Under the pieces are notes generated by a model. The model did no database searches. It saw only the letters and a list, made by a program, of their open reading frames with translations, and had not been told where the DNA came from. Positions 1 through 7,044 of a DNA stretch of 15,957 nucleotides are shown in pieces (the stretch's first letter is position 1; each line of letters starts with the position of its first letter). Origin of the DNA: Alphaproteobacteria bacterium. GTDB lineage: Bacteria; Pseudomonadota; Alphaproteobacteria; Sphingomonadales; Rhodothalassiaceae. Made by a program: the position numbers and the translations under genes. The stretch is from assembly GCA_003694205.1 (NCBI GenBank), contig RFKS01000038.1, positions 1-15,957 of the forward strand, written 5' to 3'.

Positions 1-1
1 C

Positions 2-763
2 ACGCTGTCGGGGGAGCGGGTGCGCGAGGAGCTGTTCAAATTGCTGTGTGCGCCGGACCCGGTGGCGACGCTGGCGCAGATGATCGCGGCCGGCGTCCTT
101 CAAGAAGTGATCCCGACCAGCGGTGAGGTCGCGGTGCTGCGCGCGCTGATGCGGGTCGAGCCCTGGGACCGGCCACCCGATCCGGTGCTGCGTCTGGCTG
201 CACTGCTGCCATCCGACGCCGTGCAGGCCGAAGCGGCGGCGCAACGGCTGCGTCTGTCGCGTCGCGATCGGCACAAGCTCGTCAACCTGGCGGCACCGCA
301 AGCGCATCTCGATCCGGCGATTGCGGCGCAGCGATTCGGGATCATCACCCGTCGCAACCGGCTGAAATTCGCCGAAAGCGGCAGCGGCAAGGCGATCGGG
401 CGGCACGCCCTGGCTGATCAGAAACTGGACCACCGCAATGGCGCGGGCCGCCGACAACTCCCAGTTGTTGGAGAATTGCGGCGTCGAGATCGGGCGCTTG
501 TCGGTATGGCCATCGACGCGCAGGATCCAGTCGATGTCGGGCGGGATCTCCCTCGCGATCTCGAGCAGGGTCTTTGCCACCTGGCGCATCTGCTCGCGTC
601 CCTCACGGCCGAGTGCGGCGCTTCCCGAATCGAAGAGCAGCTCCGACTGGAAGACGAAGCGGTCGCCCTCGATCCGGATGTCCGCGCGATGGCCGAGAAT
701 GTCGCGCAGACGGCCAAAAAACTCCGAACGATAGCCGGCCAGCTCCTCGACCTTGCCGGCTAA
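2..763 (+). CDS. cca: CCA tRNA nucleotidyltransferase, C-terminal fragment ending in an abnormal junction
   Basis: CCA-adding enzymes add or repair the 3' CCA end of tRNAs in the cytoplasm. The gene enters from the left edge. The visible protein begins TLSGERVREELFKLL, the segment after the catalytic head in alphaproteobacterial members, followed by APDPVATLAQMIAAGVLQ and the helical stretch with DPVLRLAALL and LRLSRRDRHKL. Recognisable sequence stops at about 311-334 (DPAIAAQR). From there to the TAA at 761-763 the frame reads antisense to the adjacent OmpA/MotB-type gene, so the last 140 or so codons are not native. From memory of the family, about 60-90 C-terminal residues (usually continuing with a motif like RALYRLG) are missing. 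This could be a truncated pseudogene, a rearrangement or an assembly chimera. The identity of the fragment is fairly sure; its functionality is doubtful. Confidence 0.7.
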   Translation, partial: TLSGERVREELFKLLCAPDPVATLAQMIAAGVLQEVIPTSGEVAVLRALMRVEPWDRPPDPVLRLAALLPSDAVQAEAAAQRLRLSRRDRHKLVNLAAPQAHLDPAIAAQRFGIITRRNRLKFAESGSGKAIGRHALADQKLDHRNGAGRRQLPVVGELRRRDRALVGMAIDAQDPVDVGRDLPRDLEQGLCHLAHLLASLTAECGASRIEEQLRLEDEAVALDPDVRAMAENVAQTAKKLRTIAGQLLDLAG

Positions 764-1378
764 CGCCACATTGAGGCGGCGACCGAGGTCGGCGATGATC
801 GCCTGGCTCTCCCTGTCGCGCTGTTCCGAAGCCTCGAGCGCCGCTTCGAGCCGCGCAAGCTGCTGCCGGAGCGCGGCCAGATTGGCCTCGAGCGAGGCGA
901 TCTGGTCGCGGGCGCGCGCGGTGAGGGCGCGTTCGGCCTCAAGCTCGCTTTTCGCCTTGCCGTAGCGTTCCTCGGCGGCGGCAAGGTCGCTGGCCGTCTT
1001 TTCCGCCTCGGCCTTCGTGCGGCGCAGGCGTTCCTCGGCGTCGGACAGCGATGCGCCCAGTTCCGCGACCCGCGCCGAGAGATCGTCGCGCTCGCCCTTG
1101 ACGCTGGCAAGGCTTGCCGAAAGCTGTGCCACGCTTTCTCTCAGATCGGCATTGGCCTTGCGTTCGAGCGACAGGAGATCGCCGAGTTCCGCCACCTGCG
1201 CCCGCAACTGCTCGAGCGCGGCGTCGCGGCCGGAGAGCGCATTGCCGAGAAAGAACTGCGCCAGTGCAAAGAGCGAAAGCAGGAAGACGAGCACGAGAAG
1301 AAGCGTCGACAAGGCGTCGACGAAGCCGGGCCAGGTATCGTCGCTGCCCACTGCCCGCCGCGACAGGCGCAGGCTCAT
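2..1378 (-). CDS. MotB/OmpA-type peptidoglycan-binding membrane protein, 3' end lost at junction
   Basis: Likely an inner-membrane protein anchored to peptidoglycan, partner of the MotA-like protein upstream. ATG at 1378-1376 overlaps that gene's TGA (ATGA), so translation is probably coupled. A cytoplasmic N-terminus is followed by one membrane helix (about residues 20-44, VDALSTLLLVLVFLLSLFAL), whose Asp21 sits where MotB has its proton-binding Asp. Residues about 52-235 are a long Glu/Ala/Leu/Arg-rich coiled coil. The OmpA-like domain spans about 245-358 and shows LLFDSGSAAL, DGHTD (289-293), NNWELSAARA and LRRNRRIE (350-357), the usual peptidoglycan-contact residues. Family proteins normally stop a few residues after RRNRRIEIRL. 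Here no stop follows, and the frame runs antisense through the CCA gene to the window edge, so only 299-1378 is native. It is not a flagellar MotB by context. Confidence 0.75.
   Translation of the reverse strand, partial: MSLRLSRRAVGSDDTWPGFVDALSTLLLVLVFLLSLFALAQFFLGNALSGRDAALEQLRAQVAELGDLLSLERKANADLRESVAQLSASLASVKGERDDLSARVAELGASLSDAEERLRRTKAEAEKTASDLAAAEERYGKAKSELEAERALTARARDQIASLEANLAALRQQLARLEAALEASEQRDRESQAIIADLGRRLNVALAGKVEELAGYRSEFFGRLRDILGHRADIRIEGDRFVFQSELLFDSGSAALGREGREQMRQVAKTLLEIAREIPPDIDWILRVDGHTDKRPISTPQFSNNWELSAARAIAVVQFLISQGVPPDRLAAAAFGEFQPVATGDDPESLRRNRRIEMRLRCRQVDELVPIATRQTQPLRRRFGLHGVGWQQCSQTQHRIGWPVPGLDPHQRAQHRDLTAGRDHFLKDAGRDHLRQRRHRVRRTQQFEQLLAHPLPRQR
299..334. other. 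Junction where a CCA-enzyme gene and a convergent OmpA/MotB-type gene run into each other
   Basis: Plus-strand codons look like CCA enzyme up to about 334 (DPAIAAQR). Minus-strand codons look like an OmpA-family C-terminus down to about 299 (LRRNRRIEMRL). The two frames use the same codon boundaries on opposite strands, and neither has a stop codon nearby: the plus frame stays open to 763 and the minus frame to the left window edge. Two genes losing their native 3' ends at one point fits a deletion, inversion or mis-join better than normal convergent genes. Confidence 0.6.
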
Positions 1379-2556
1379 GTCGCGCCGTCCCCGCCGCCAG
1401 CCGCCCGGCGCTGTTCGAGCGCGGTCGCGAGCGTGCGCGCGAGCAACTTGATCTCCGAGCGCAGGGTCTCCATCGACCAGGTCGCGGCCTCGCTCTGGGC
1501 CTCGATAAGGCGCTTCATGTCGAGGTCGATATTGCGCAGATGTTCGCGGGAGTCCTCGTCAAGCCGCACTTCGGCGACGGCCTCGAGACGCTCGCCGAGG
1601 CGCTCGAGCAGCGCCTGCGTTTTTGCCTCTGCCTGCGCCAGCCGCTGTCCGATCGCCTCGTCGGTGCGCAGGCGCTCCCCGAGCGCGGCAAGCCCCTCGG
1701 CAAGTCGCAACAGCGCCTCGTCGCTCTCCTGTCGCCGCGATTCCGTGCTCTCGAGAGTGCGCGTCAAGCGCTCGATTCCCTCGGCGGTCTGCTCGACGAG
1801 CGCATTGAGATAGGCGCCGGTGGCCACACCATCCGTTTCCTCTCCCGCCGCAAGCCTGCCGCCCGAGGTGACTCGTGCCACCGTCGACAGCCAGTCTTCG
1901 AGATCGTTGTAGAAGCGGTTCTGGGCCTGCGCCGATTGCAGGTCCAGAAAGCCGAGGACGATCGAGCCGGCAAGGCCGAAGAGGGATGAGGAAAAGGCAA
2001 CCGCCATGCCATTGAGCGGCGCGCCGAGACCCGATTTCAGCGCATCGAACATGAGCCCGATGTCGGTGGTCTCGACGCTGAGGCCGCGGATCGTGTCGCC
2101 GATGGCCGCGAGGACCGCGAGCAGCCCCCAGAAGGTGCCGAGCAGGCCAAGAAAGACGAGCAGGCGCGTGAGATAGCGCGAGATCTCGCGCCCCTCCTCG
2201 AGCCGCGCCGCCACCCCGTCGAGCAGCGTCCGCATCGACAGCGCGGTCATCCGCAGGCCGTCCTGCTCGACCCCATCGCCGAGCATGGCCGCCAGCGGCC
2301 GCAGCAGCCGGGGTGCATGGCCGGCGGCAGGCTCGCCCTTGCGGTAGGCGCGCAGCCAGGCGAGCTCGGGCCGGAGCATCAGCACCTGGCGAAAGCTGTA
2401 GACGATGCCGAGCAGGAGCACGGCGGCGATGATTCCGTTGAGCCAGGGATTGGCTAGGAAGGCCTTGCTCAAGGGTTCGGCGAGCACGGCGGCGAGCACC
2501 GCGACCGCGGCCACGAAGGCCACCATGCGATTGAGAAATCGCGTCAGTCCCGACAT
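1375..2556 (-). CDS. MotA/TolQ/ExbB-like membrane protein with long coiled-coil tail
   Basis: Putative proton-channel subunit working with the MotB/OmpA-like product encoded next. I chose ATG 2556-2554 (MSGLTRFLNR, 393 aa) because AGAGG lies just upstream; an upstream in-frame ATG at 2604 adds 16 residues of poor quality. Membrane helices are seen at about residues 11-29, 40-60, 131-153 and 186-206. The last two carry the MotA/TolQ signature: GLLGTFWGLL (137-146), then GLGAPLNGMAVAFSSSLFGL (176-195). Residues about 245-380 form a charged heptad-rich region (TAEGIERLTRTLE through LRSEIKLLARTL), much longer than in TolQ or ExbB. The gene follows an 89-bp gap after the small OmpA-like gene and overlaps the next start by 4 bp. 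Family assignment is firm; substrate or process is unknown. Confidence 0.82.
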   Translation of the reverse strand: MSGLTRFLNRMVAFVAAVAVLAAVLAEPLSKAFLANPWLNGIIAAVLLLGIVYSFRQVLMLRPELAWLRAYRKGEPAAGHAPRLLRPLAAMLGDGVEQDGLRMTALSMRTLLDGVAARLEEGREISRYLTRLLVFLGLLGTFWGLLAVLAAIGDTIRGLSVETTDIGLMFDALKSGLGAPLNGMAVAFSSSLFGLAGSIVLGFLDLQSAQAQNRFYNDLEDWLSTVARVTSGGRLAAGEETDGVATGAYLNALVEQTAEGIERLTRTLESTESRRQESDEALLRLAEGLAALGERLRTDEAIGQRLAQAEAKTQALLERLGERLEAVAEVRLDEDSREHLRNIDLDMKRLIEAQSEAATWSMETLRSEIKLLARTLATALEQRRAAGGGDGAT

Positions 2557-2645
2557 CGGCGCACCTCTTGCCAGCAAAGCTCCAGCCCGCGGCCACTTTG
2601 GCACAATCGGTCTAGGCGATGAAAGTGCCGCGAATGAGGCAGCAG

Positions 2646-3257
2646 CTATTCCGGTGCGTCCGCACTCTCGGTGGCCGCCTTTTCGATATGCACGCGGCCC
2701 TCGCCCGCAAGGACACCGTCCTCGCCGTAGGGCAGGGCGGTGAGATCGATGCGGTCGATCGAGATGCCTTCCCGCACCAGCAAGGCACGCACCATGAGCG
2801 CGCGCGTCAGCGACAGCCGCAGAGCCTCCTCCGCGCTGCGCCCGGTGGTGTCCGTCGAAGCGACGATGCTGATCCGCTCCGATCCTCCGCGCAGACGCCG
2901 CGCGAGCCGCGACAAGGCATTTGCCTCGCTGCGGATGAGCGCGGTGCGGTCGCCCTCAAAGCGGAGGTCGAGCGGGCGCAGCGGCAAGGTGAAGCGGTCG
3001 ATCGGCGCGAGCGCGGCATTGATGTCGCGCGCGGTCACGGAGTCCCGGTTTTCGCTCCCGCGCGGCGTACCGGTAACGGTGTCCTCGCCTGGCGGCGTCG
3101 GCGCCAGCGATTCCATGGGCACCGGCTTCGGCACCTCATGCGCCGGCGCTTTCGGGCGCAGGGGCCAGCCGACCGGCTCGTCCGCCTGTTGCGCAGCCGC
3201 CGCCCCGGAAACGAGGAGAGCGGCAAGCGAGGCGAGGCGAAGGAGCGAGCTGGTCAT
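2646..3257 (-). CDS. Small exported OmpA-like protein
   Basis: A 203-residue protein beginning MTSSLLRLASLAALLVSGAAA, a clear Sec signal peptide with probable cleavage near residue 22, so it is periplasmic or outer-membrane associated. A Pro-rich linker (about 28-75) leads to an OmpA-like domain at about 95-190: LRFEGDRTALIRSEANALSR, then ISIVASTDTTGRSAEEALR, then LSLTRALMVRALLV and GISIDRIDLTALPYG. The motif order fits OmpA_C, but the peptidoglycan-binding Asp/Arg pattern is degenerate, so cell-wall binding is uncertain. ATG 3257-3255 overlaps the TGA of the phosphatase gene (ATGA), which supports this start over an in-frame upstream one at 3431 lying inside the phosphatase gene. Its place upstream of the MotA-like and MotB-like genes suggests a periplasmic accessory of that complex (inference). 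Confidence 0.72.
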   Translation of the reverse strand: MTSSLLRLASLAALLVSGAAAAQQADEPVGWPLRPKAPAHEVPKPVPMESLAPTPPGEDTVTGTPRGSENRDSVTARDINAALAPIDRFTLPLRPLDLRFEGDRTALIRSEANALSRLARRLRGGSERISIVASTDTTGRSAEEALRLSLTRALMVRALLVREGISIDRIDLTALPYGEDGVLAGEGRVHIEKAATESADAPE

Positions 3258-4069
3258 GACGCGCGTTTCTGTTCCCTGGCGACGGCCTTGAGACGTTTGA
3301 GCATATGTGCGTGGATCTGGTCGTTGGCGGCAAGAATGCCACCGGTCGCGAAGATCCTCCGCCCGCCCTCGAGGTCGCTGACAAACCCGCCCGCCTCGCG
3401 GATGAGCAGGATGCCGGCCGCCACGTCCCACGGCGCGAGCCCGGCCTCCCAGAAGCCGTCATAGCGCCCGGCGGCGACATAGGCGAGGTCGAGCGACGCG
3501 GCGCCGAAGCGGCGCACTCCCGCAACCTCGTGCATGAAGGATTCGAGCTCGGCCAGAAAGCGTGCATGGCCGCCCCGTCCCTTGAAGGGAATGCCGGTGG
3601 CGAGAAGGGCTGTCGCGAGCGTCGTGCGGGCCGAGACGCGGAGTCTCTGGTCGTTGAGAAAAGCGCCACGGCCGCGATCGGCCCAGAAGAGCTCCTCGCG
3701 CAAGGGGTCATAGATGATCCCGGCGACGATATCGCCGCGCTCCTCGGCGGCAATCGAGACCGCCCAGTGGGGCAGGCCGTGAAGATAGTTCGTCGTGCCG
3801 TCGAGCGGATCGACGATCCAGCGGCTGTCCGCTTCCTTGCCCGCGATGGCGCCGCGTTCCTCCATCAGGAAGCCGAAATCGGGCCGCGCCCGATGCAGCT
3901 CCTCGTAAAGGATCTGTTCCGCACGCCGATCGGCCTCGCTGACGAAATCCGCCGGCCCCTTGCGCGAGACCTGGAGCTGCTCGACCTCGCCGAAATCGCG
4001 CCGGAGCCCCCGCGAGGCCTTCATCGCGGCCGACACCATGACATTCACGAGGGGCGAGCGGCGGGACAT
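3254..4069 (-). CDS. Inositol monophosphatase family protein (SuhB-like)
   Basis: Mg2+-dependent phosphomonoesterase of the IMPase/FBPase/CysQ fold, 271 aa, close to the usual 260-270. Visible motifs are the metal-ligand pair MEER (Glu70, Glu71), the signature DPLDGTTN (87-94), and WDVAAG with the following EAGG (214-228). The N-terminus SPLVNVMVSAAMKASRGLRR matches the alphaproteobacterial SuhB-like subgroup; substrates could be myo-inositol phosphate, related sugar phosphates or 3'-nucleotides. I use ATG 4069-4067, which shares its A with the efp stop (TGATG). A TTG one codon earlier is possible but less likely. The 3' end overlaps the small OmpA-like gene by 4 bp. Family assignment is secure; physiological substrate is not readable from sequence. 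Confidence 0.9.
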   Translation of the reverse strand: MSRRSPLVNVMVSAAMKASRGLRRDFGEVEQLQVSRKGPADFVSEADRRAEQILYEELHRARPDFGFLMEERGAIAGKEADSRWIVDPLDGTTNYLHGLPHWAVSIAAEERGDIVAGIIYDPLREELFWADRGRGAFLNDQRLRVSARTTLATALLATGIPFKGRGGHARFLAELESFMHEVAGVRRFGAASLDLAYVAAGRYDGFWEAGLAPWDVAAGILLIREAGGFVSDLEGGRRIFATGGILAANDQIHAHMLKRLKAVAREQKRAS

Positions 4070-4632
4070 CAATCGGCCCGCTTCACATACGTGGAATCCG
4101 CGGTCGCCACGAGAATGCGGTCGCCCTCGCTGATGAAGGGCGGCACCATCACCCGAACCCCGTTTTCCATGATCGCCGGCTTGTAGGAGGAGGCCGCGGT
4201 CTGACCCTTCACCACCGGCTCGGTCTCGACGACCGTAAGCGCCACCTGCTCCGGGAGGTGAACGCCAAGTGGCTTGCCCTCATAGAGGTCGAGGTCGACC
4301 TCCATGCCGTCGCTCAGAAAGATGGCCCCCTCACCGATGTCCTCTTCCGGCAGGCTGATCTGCTCGTAGCTTTCGAGGTCCATGAAGGTGAACATGTCGC
4401 CCTCGCGGTAGAGGAACTGGAACTTCTTCTGGTCCAGCCGCACGCGCTCGACCTTCTCAGACGAGCGGAAGCGCTCGTTGAGCTTGGTCCCGTCGAGGAG
4501 ATTCTTGAGCTCCACTTGGAGATAGGCTCCGCCCTTGCCGGGCTGGGTGTGCTGGATCTTCACCGCCCGCCAGAGCGAGCCCTTGTGCTCGATCACATTG
4601 CCGGGGCGGATGGCATTTCCGTCGATCTTCAT
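4069..4632 (-). CDS. efp: Translation elongation factor P
   Basis: EF-P binds ribosomes stalled on consecutive prolines, between the P and E sites, and restores peptide-bond formation. The 187-residue product has the usual length and three beta-barrel domains: KOW-like N-domain (about 1-65), central OB domain (66-128) and C-terminal OB domain (130-187). The domain-I loop reads TQPGKGGAY, with Lys33 at the position that is post-translationally modified in many bacteria. The C-terminal signature region is present ([19 protein letters not shown], then [11 protein letters not shown]). The TGA stop shares its A with the next ATG, so efp leads an apparent unit with the phosphatase and envelope genes. 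A sigma-70-like promoter is seen about 60-80 bp upstream. Confidence 0.97.
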   Translation of the reverse strand: MKIDGNAIRPGNVIEHKGSLWRAVKIQHTQPGKGGAYLQVELKNLLDGTKLNERFRSSEKVERVRLDQKKFQFLYREGDMFTFMDLESYEQISLPEEDIGEGAIFLSDGMEVDLDLYEGKPLGVHLPEQVALTVVETEPVVKGQTAASSYKPAIMENGVRVMVPPFISEGDRILVATADSTYVKRAD

Positions 4633-4685
4633 GGCTGTCTTTTCTTCCCTCGCGCCGTGGCGGCCTTGGCCGGAATTGCGGGGCT

Positions 4686-4714
4686 GCTTTAGCAGAGGCG
4701 CACGGCAGGTTCAA
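4686..4714 (-). promoter_or_regulatory. Candidate sigma-70-type promoter for efp
   Basis: On the minus strand TTGAAC (4714-4709) and TAAAGC (4691-4686) are separated by 17 bp, about 50 bp upstream of the efp ATG. The -35 is good and the -10 is weak. Called by eye only. Confidence 0.4.
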
Positions 4715-4753
4715 TCTGTGTGCCCACGCGCGGCGGCCACCGCGCTCCGTGCC

Positions 4754-4782
4754 TTGTCCGGCGCGCGGCATTGCTCTAGATT
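4754..4782 (+). promoter_or_regulatory. Candidate sigma-70-type promoter for the acyltransferase gene
   Basis: TTGTCC (4754-4759) and TAGATT (4777-4782) with a 17-bp spacer. The predicted transcript would start near 4789, just ahead of the purine-rich GGGAGGGGAGG Shine-Dalgarno region at about 4789-4799. It is back to back with the efp promoter in the 174-bp divergent gap. Confidence 0.38.
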
Positions 4783-4806
4783 TCGCGAGGGAGGGGAGGC
4801 GTCTTC

Positions 4807-5337
4807 ATGTTCGGCAAGCTCAGGGCGGACCTCGCCCACGCCAGGGCCGTCAATCACAAGTCGATGTCCGGTCCCGGCGCCTGGGTCTGGTGCCTGTTCC
4901 ATCTCGGAACCTCGGCGGTCATCGTCTACCGCTTCGGCAACTGGGCGTGGAATCTGCGCCTGCCGGTGTTGCGCGAGATCCTGCTCGGCGTCTATTTCGT
5001 CCTCAAATACATCAACCAGATGGCGACCGGGGTCAACATTCCGGTCACCGCCGATATCGGGCCGGGGCTCGTCGTGCACACCTGGAACGGTGTCTACCTG
5101 CCCAATTGCCGCATCGGCCGGAACGCCTATTTCCAGCATGGGGTGGTCGTCAATTACCGCTGCAAGGGGATCGGGGACGATGTCTATTTCGGGCCCGGCG
5201 CGAAGGTCATCCGCGAAGTGCGCATCGGCGATCGCGCGCGCATTGGTGCCAATGCGGTGGTGGTTTCCGACGTGCCTGACGACTGCACCGCCGTCGGGGT
5301 CCCGGCGCGAATCATTCCCAACCGGGATCAGGATTGA
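4807..5337 (+). CDS. Serine acetyltransferase-like left-handed beta-helix acyltransferase
   Basis: A 176-residue protein with a hydrophobic, partly helical N-terminal half (about 25-72) and a hexapeptide-repeat beta helix (about 75-165): [63 protein letters not shown], ending AVGVPARII. This tail is typical of CysE-like and polysaccharide O-acetyltransferases. It is shorter than CysE (about 270 aa) and lacks its N-terminal helical domain. The CysE Asp-His pair (LDHATG) reads VVHTWNG, so His91 is kept but the Asp is Val90. The later DRHP histidine is also absent. It may therefore acetylate something other than serine, such as a surface sugar (inference). The start has a strong Shine-Dalgarno 7 nt upstream. 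The 3' end overlaps thiE by 10 bp, tail to tail. Confidence 0.82.
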   Translation: MFGKLRADLAHARAVNHKSMSGPGAWVWCLFHLGTSAVIVYRFGNWAWNLRLPVLREILLGVYFVLKYINQMATGVNIPVTADIGPGLVVHTWNGVYLPNCRIGRNAYFQHGVVVNYRCKGIGDDVYFGPGAKVIREVRIGDRARIGANAVVVSDVPDDCTAVGVPARIIPNRDQD

Positions 5338-5984
5338 GCCGCACGATCCGGATCTGCGCGATCGATCGCCTCGTTGAGGGCCCGGATCGCGGCGGCAGGT
5401 CCCTCGGGATGATCCCAGACATAGGACGAAACAGCGAGGAAGTCAGCGCCCGCGGCGACCAGCGGGGCACAGTTTTCCGCCGTGATGCCGCCGATGGCGA
5501 CAGAGGGCAATTCCGCGATCTCGGACCACCAGCGCAGGATCTCCGGGTCCGCCCGCGCGGTCTCGGCCTTGGTCGTCGTCGGAAAGAAGGCACCGAAGGC
5601 GACATAATCCGCGCCTGCCTCGCCCGCCTCGAAGGCGGCATGGCGCGAGGCCCGGCAACTGACCCCGATGTCCTTGTCATGGCCGAGCAGGCGCCGCGCC
5701 TCGGCAACGCTCGCATCCTCGGGGCCAAGATGGACCCCGTCGGCACCCACGACCGCCGCGAGATCGGGGCGGTCATTGACGAGAAAGGCGGCACCACGGG
5801 CGTGCGCGATCGGCATCAGCCGTTCAGCCGCCGCGAGCACCTCCTCGTCGCCCGCGCCCTTGAGGCGGAGCTGCACGCAGGCAATGTCGCCACCCGAAAA
5901 GGCAGCGTCGAGCCGTCCGGCAAATTCGGCGAGGTCGATCCGCGGCGGCGTCAGCAGATAGACCCGGCAGCGCTCGCCGGTCAC
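5328..5984 (-). CDS. thiE: Thiamine phosphate synthase
   Basis: Joins the pyrimidine (HMP-PP) and thiazole phosphate moieties to make thiamine monophosphate. The 218-aa TIM-barrel protein shows the family motifs in order: VQLRLK (37-42, usually QLREK), [10 protein letters not shown] (67-76), [12 protein letters not shown] (81-92), [11 protein letters not shown] (107-117), [16 protein letters not shown] (124-139) and [11 protein letters not shown] (162-172). The Glu of the usual REK motif is Leu41. The start is GTG at 5984-5982, overlapping the fba TGA by 4 bp (GTGA), so translation is probably coupled to aldolase. The 3' end overlaps the convergent acyltransferase gene by 10 bp. Because its product feeds thiamine diphosphate to transketolase, linkage to central-carbon genes is sensible. 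Confidence 0.93.
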   Translation of the reverse strand: MTGERCRVYLLTPPRIDLAEFAGRLDAAFSGGDIACVQLRLKGAGDEEVLAAAERLMPIAHARGAAFLVNDRPDLAAVVGADGVHLGPEDASVAEARRLLGHDKDIGVSCRASRHAAFEAGEAGADYVAFGAFFPTTTKAETARADPEILRWWSEIAELPSVAIGGITAENCAPLVAAGADFLAVSSYVWDHPEGPAAAIRALNEAIDRADPDRAAQS

Positions 5985-6901
5985 GCCTTGCCCTTGTAGA
6001 TGTCGATGATCTTCCCGAGCAATTCGAGCGCTTCATCGCGCGGCCGCTGGAAGGTGTTGCGGCCGATGATCGAGCCATTGCCACCGCCATCGCGGATAGC
6101 CCTCGCATCGTCAAAGACGCTGGACGCGCCCTTCTTGGCACCGCCCGAGAAAACCACTATGCGGCGGCCGTCGAACACCGACTGCATGACGTGCCGCACA
6201 CGCGCCGCCTGGCTCGAGATGTCGACGCCCGCCGCCTCGTAGGCCGCCTTCGCCTCGGGCTGCTCGAGGTGATCGCTGGGCAGCTTGACCTTGATGATGT
6301 GCGCGCCCGCGAGCGCCGCCATGTGCGCCGCATAGGCGCAGACATCAAGGGCCGTCTCGCCAGGCTTCGTAAGCTTGCCGCCGCGCGGGTAGCTCCACAC
6401 CACGACGGCGAGTCCGACCGCCTTCGCCTCCGCGGCGAGCTCGCGCAGCTCCTCGAGCATCTCGTTGAAATGCTCCGAGCCGGGATAGATGGTGAAACCG
6501 ATCGCCGAGCAGCCGAGGCGCAGCGCGTCCTCGACCGTGCCATAGATCGCCTGGTCCTTCTCCGTCGCCCAGCTGTTCGAGCTATTGAGCTTGAGGATCA
6601 GCGGGATCTGCCCGGCAAAGCTGTCGGCTCCGGCCTCGACCATGCCCAGCGGGGTGGCGAAAGCATTGAGCCCGGCATCGATGGCGAGCCGGAAATGATA
6701 GTGTGGATCATAGGCCGGCGGATTGGGCGCAAAGGAACGCGCCGGCCCGTGCTCGAAGCCCTGGTCGACCGGCAGGATGACGAGCTTGCCGGTCCCCCCG
6801 AGCCGGCCGTGCATCAGGATGCGGGCCAGATTGGCCTTGGTCCCCGGATTGTCCGCCTCATACCAGGACAGGATCGTGCGTACCTTGCGGGTAATCTTCA
6901 T
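5981..6901 (-). CDS. fbaB: Class I fructose-bisphosphate aldolase (FbaB/DhnA type)
   Basis: Reversible cleavage of fructose 1,6-bisphosphate to glyceraldehyde 3-phosphate and dihydroxyacetone phosphate through a Schiff-base lysine. The 306-aa protein is a bacterial/archaeal DeoC-like class I aldolase, not the zinc class II enzyme. Visible motifs are [11 protein letters not shown] (43-53), LILKLN (101-106), [10 protein letters not shown] (133-142), [11 protein letters not shown] (200-210, with Lys204 the likely Schiff-base residue) and the phosphate-binding FSGGAKKG (251-258), followed by [14 protein letters not shown]. The ATG at 6901-6899 opens [15 protein letters not shown], a typical start. 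It leads an fba-thiE pair and is separated from pgk by two plus-strand genes, so it must use its own promoter in the 356-bp upstream region. Confidence 0.95.
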   Translation of the reverse strand: MKITRKVRTILSWYEADNPGTKANLARILMHGRLGGTGKLVILPVDQGFEHGPARSFAPNPPAYDPHYHFRLAIDAGLNAFATPLGMVEAGADSFAGQIPLILKLNSSNSWATEKDQAIYGTVEDALRLGCSAIGFTIYPGSEHFNEMLEELRELAAEAKAVGLAVVVWSYPRGGKLTKPGETALDVCAYAAHMAALAGAHIIKVKLPSDHLEQPEAKAAYEAAGVDISSQAARVRHVMQSVFDGRRIVVFSGGAKKGASSVFDDARAIRDGGGNGSIIGRNTFQRPRDEALELLGKIIDIYKGKA

Positions 6902-6975
6902 CGCGCCTCTCCCTCTTTCCGATGCCCCTCGCGACCGTTGCTGCCGGCCTCATACAGGATGCGGGAGGCTCCTGC

Positions 6976-7004
6976 AATAACGCAAATTTCATGAATATTA
7001 ACAA
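6976..7004 (-). promoter_or_regulatory. Weak candidate promoter for fba-thiE in an AT-rich patch
   Basis: The stretch 6975-7020 is clearly more AT-rich than its surroundings. On the minus strand TTGTTA (7004-6999) and GTTATT (6981-6976) have a 17-bp spacer. The -10 is poor, so this is a suggestion based mainly on base composition and on the need for a promoter between the divergent genes. Confidence 0.25.
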
Positions 7005-7044
7005 CAGATTAAGAAAGATGCAGAACGCGAGATCGGGGGCGCGC

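Noticed and set aside
299..2556. Zorya-type antiphage system (ZorA/ZorB-like architecture)
   Set aside because: The MotA-like tail plus MotB/OmpA partner resembles ZorAB, but no ZorC, ZorD or ZorE helicase/nuclease genes are present. The tail is shorter, and the upstream neighbours are housekeeping genes.
1559..2596. 345-codon minus-strand open frame overlapping the MotA-like gene
   Set aside because: Arg/Ala/Gly-rich frame-shifted reading of the same strand. The overlapping frame has membrane helices and MotA motifs, so this one is a shadow.
4067..4072. TTG start for the phosphatase one codon upstream of ATG
   Set aside because: It would add only one Met and overlap efp further; the ATG in the TGATG overlap is the simpler start and fits homologous N-termini.
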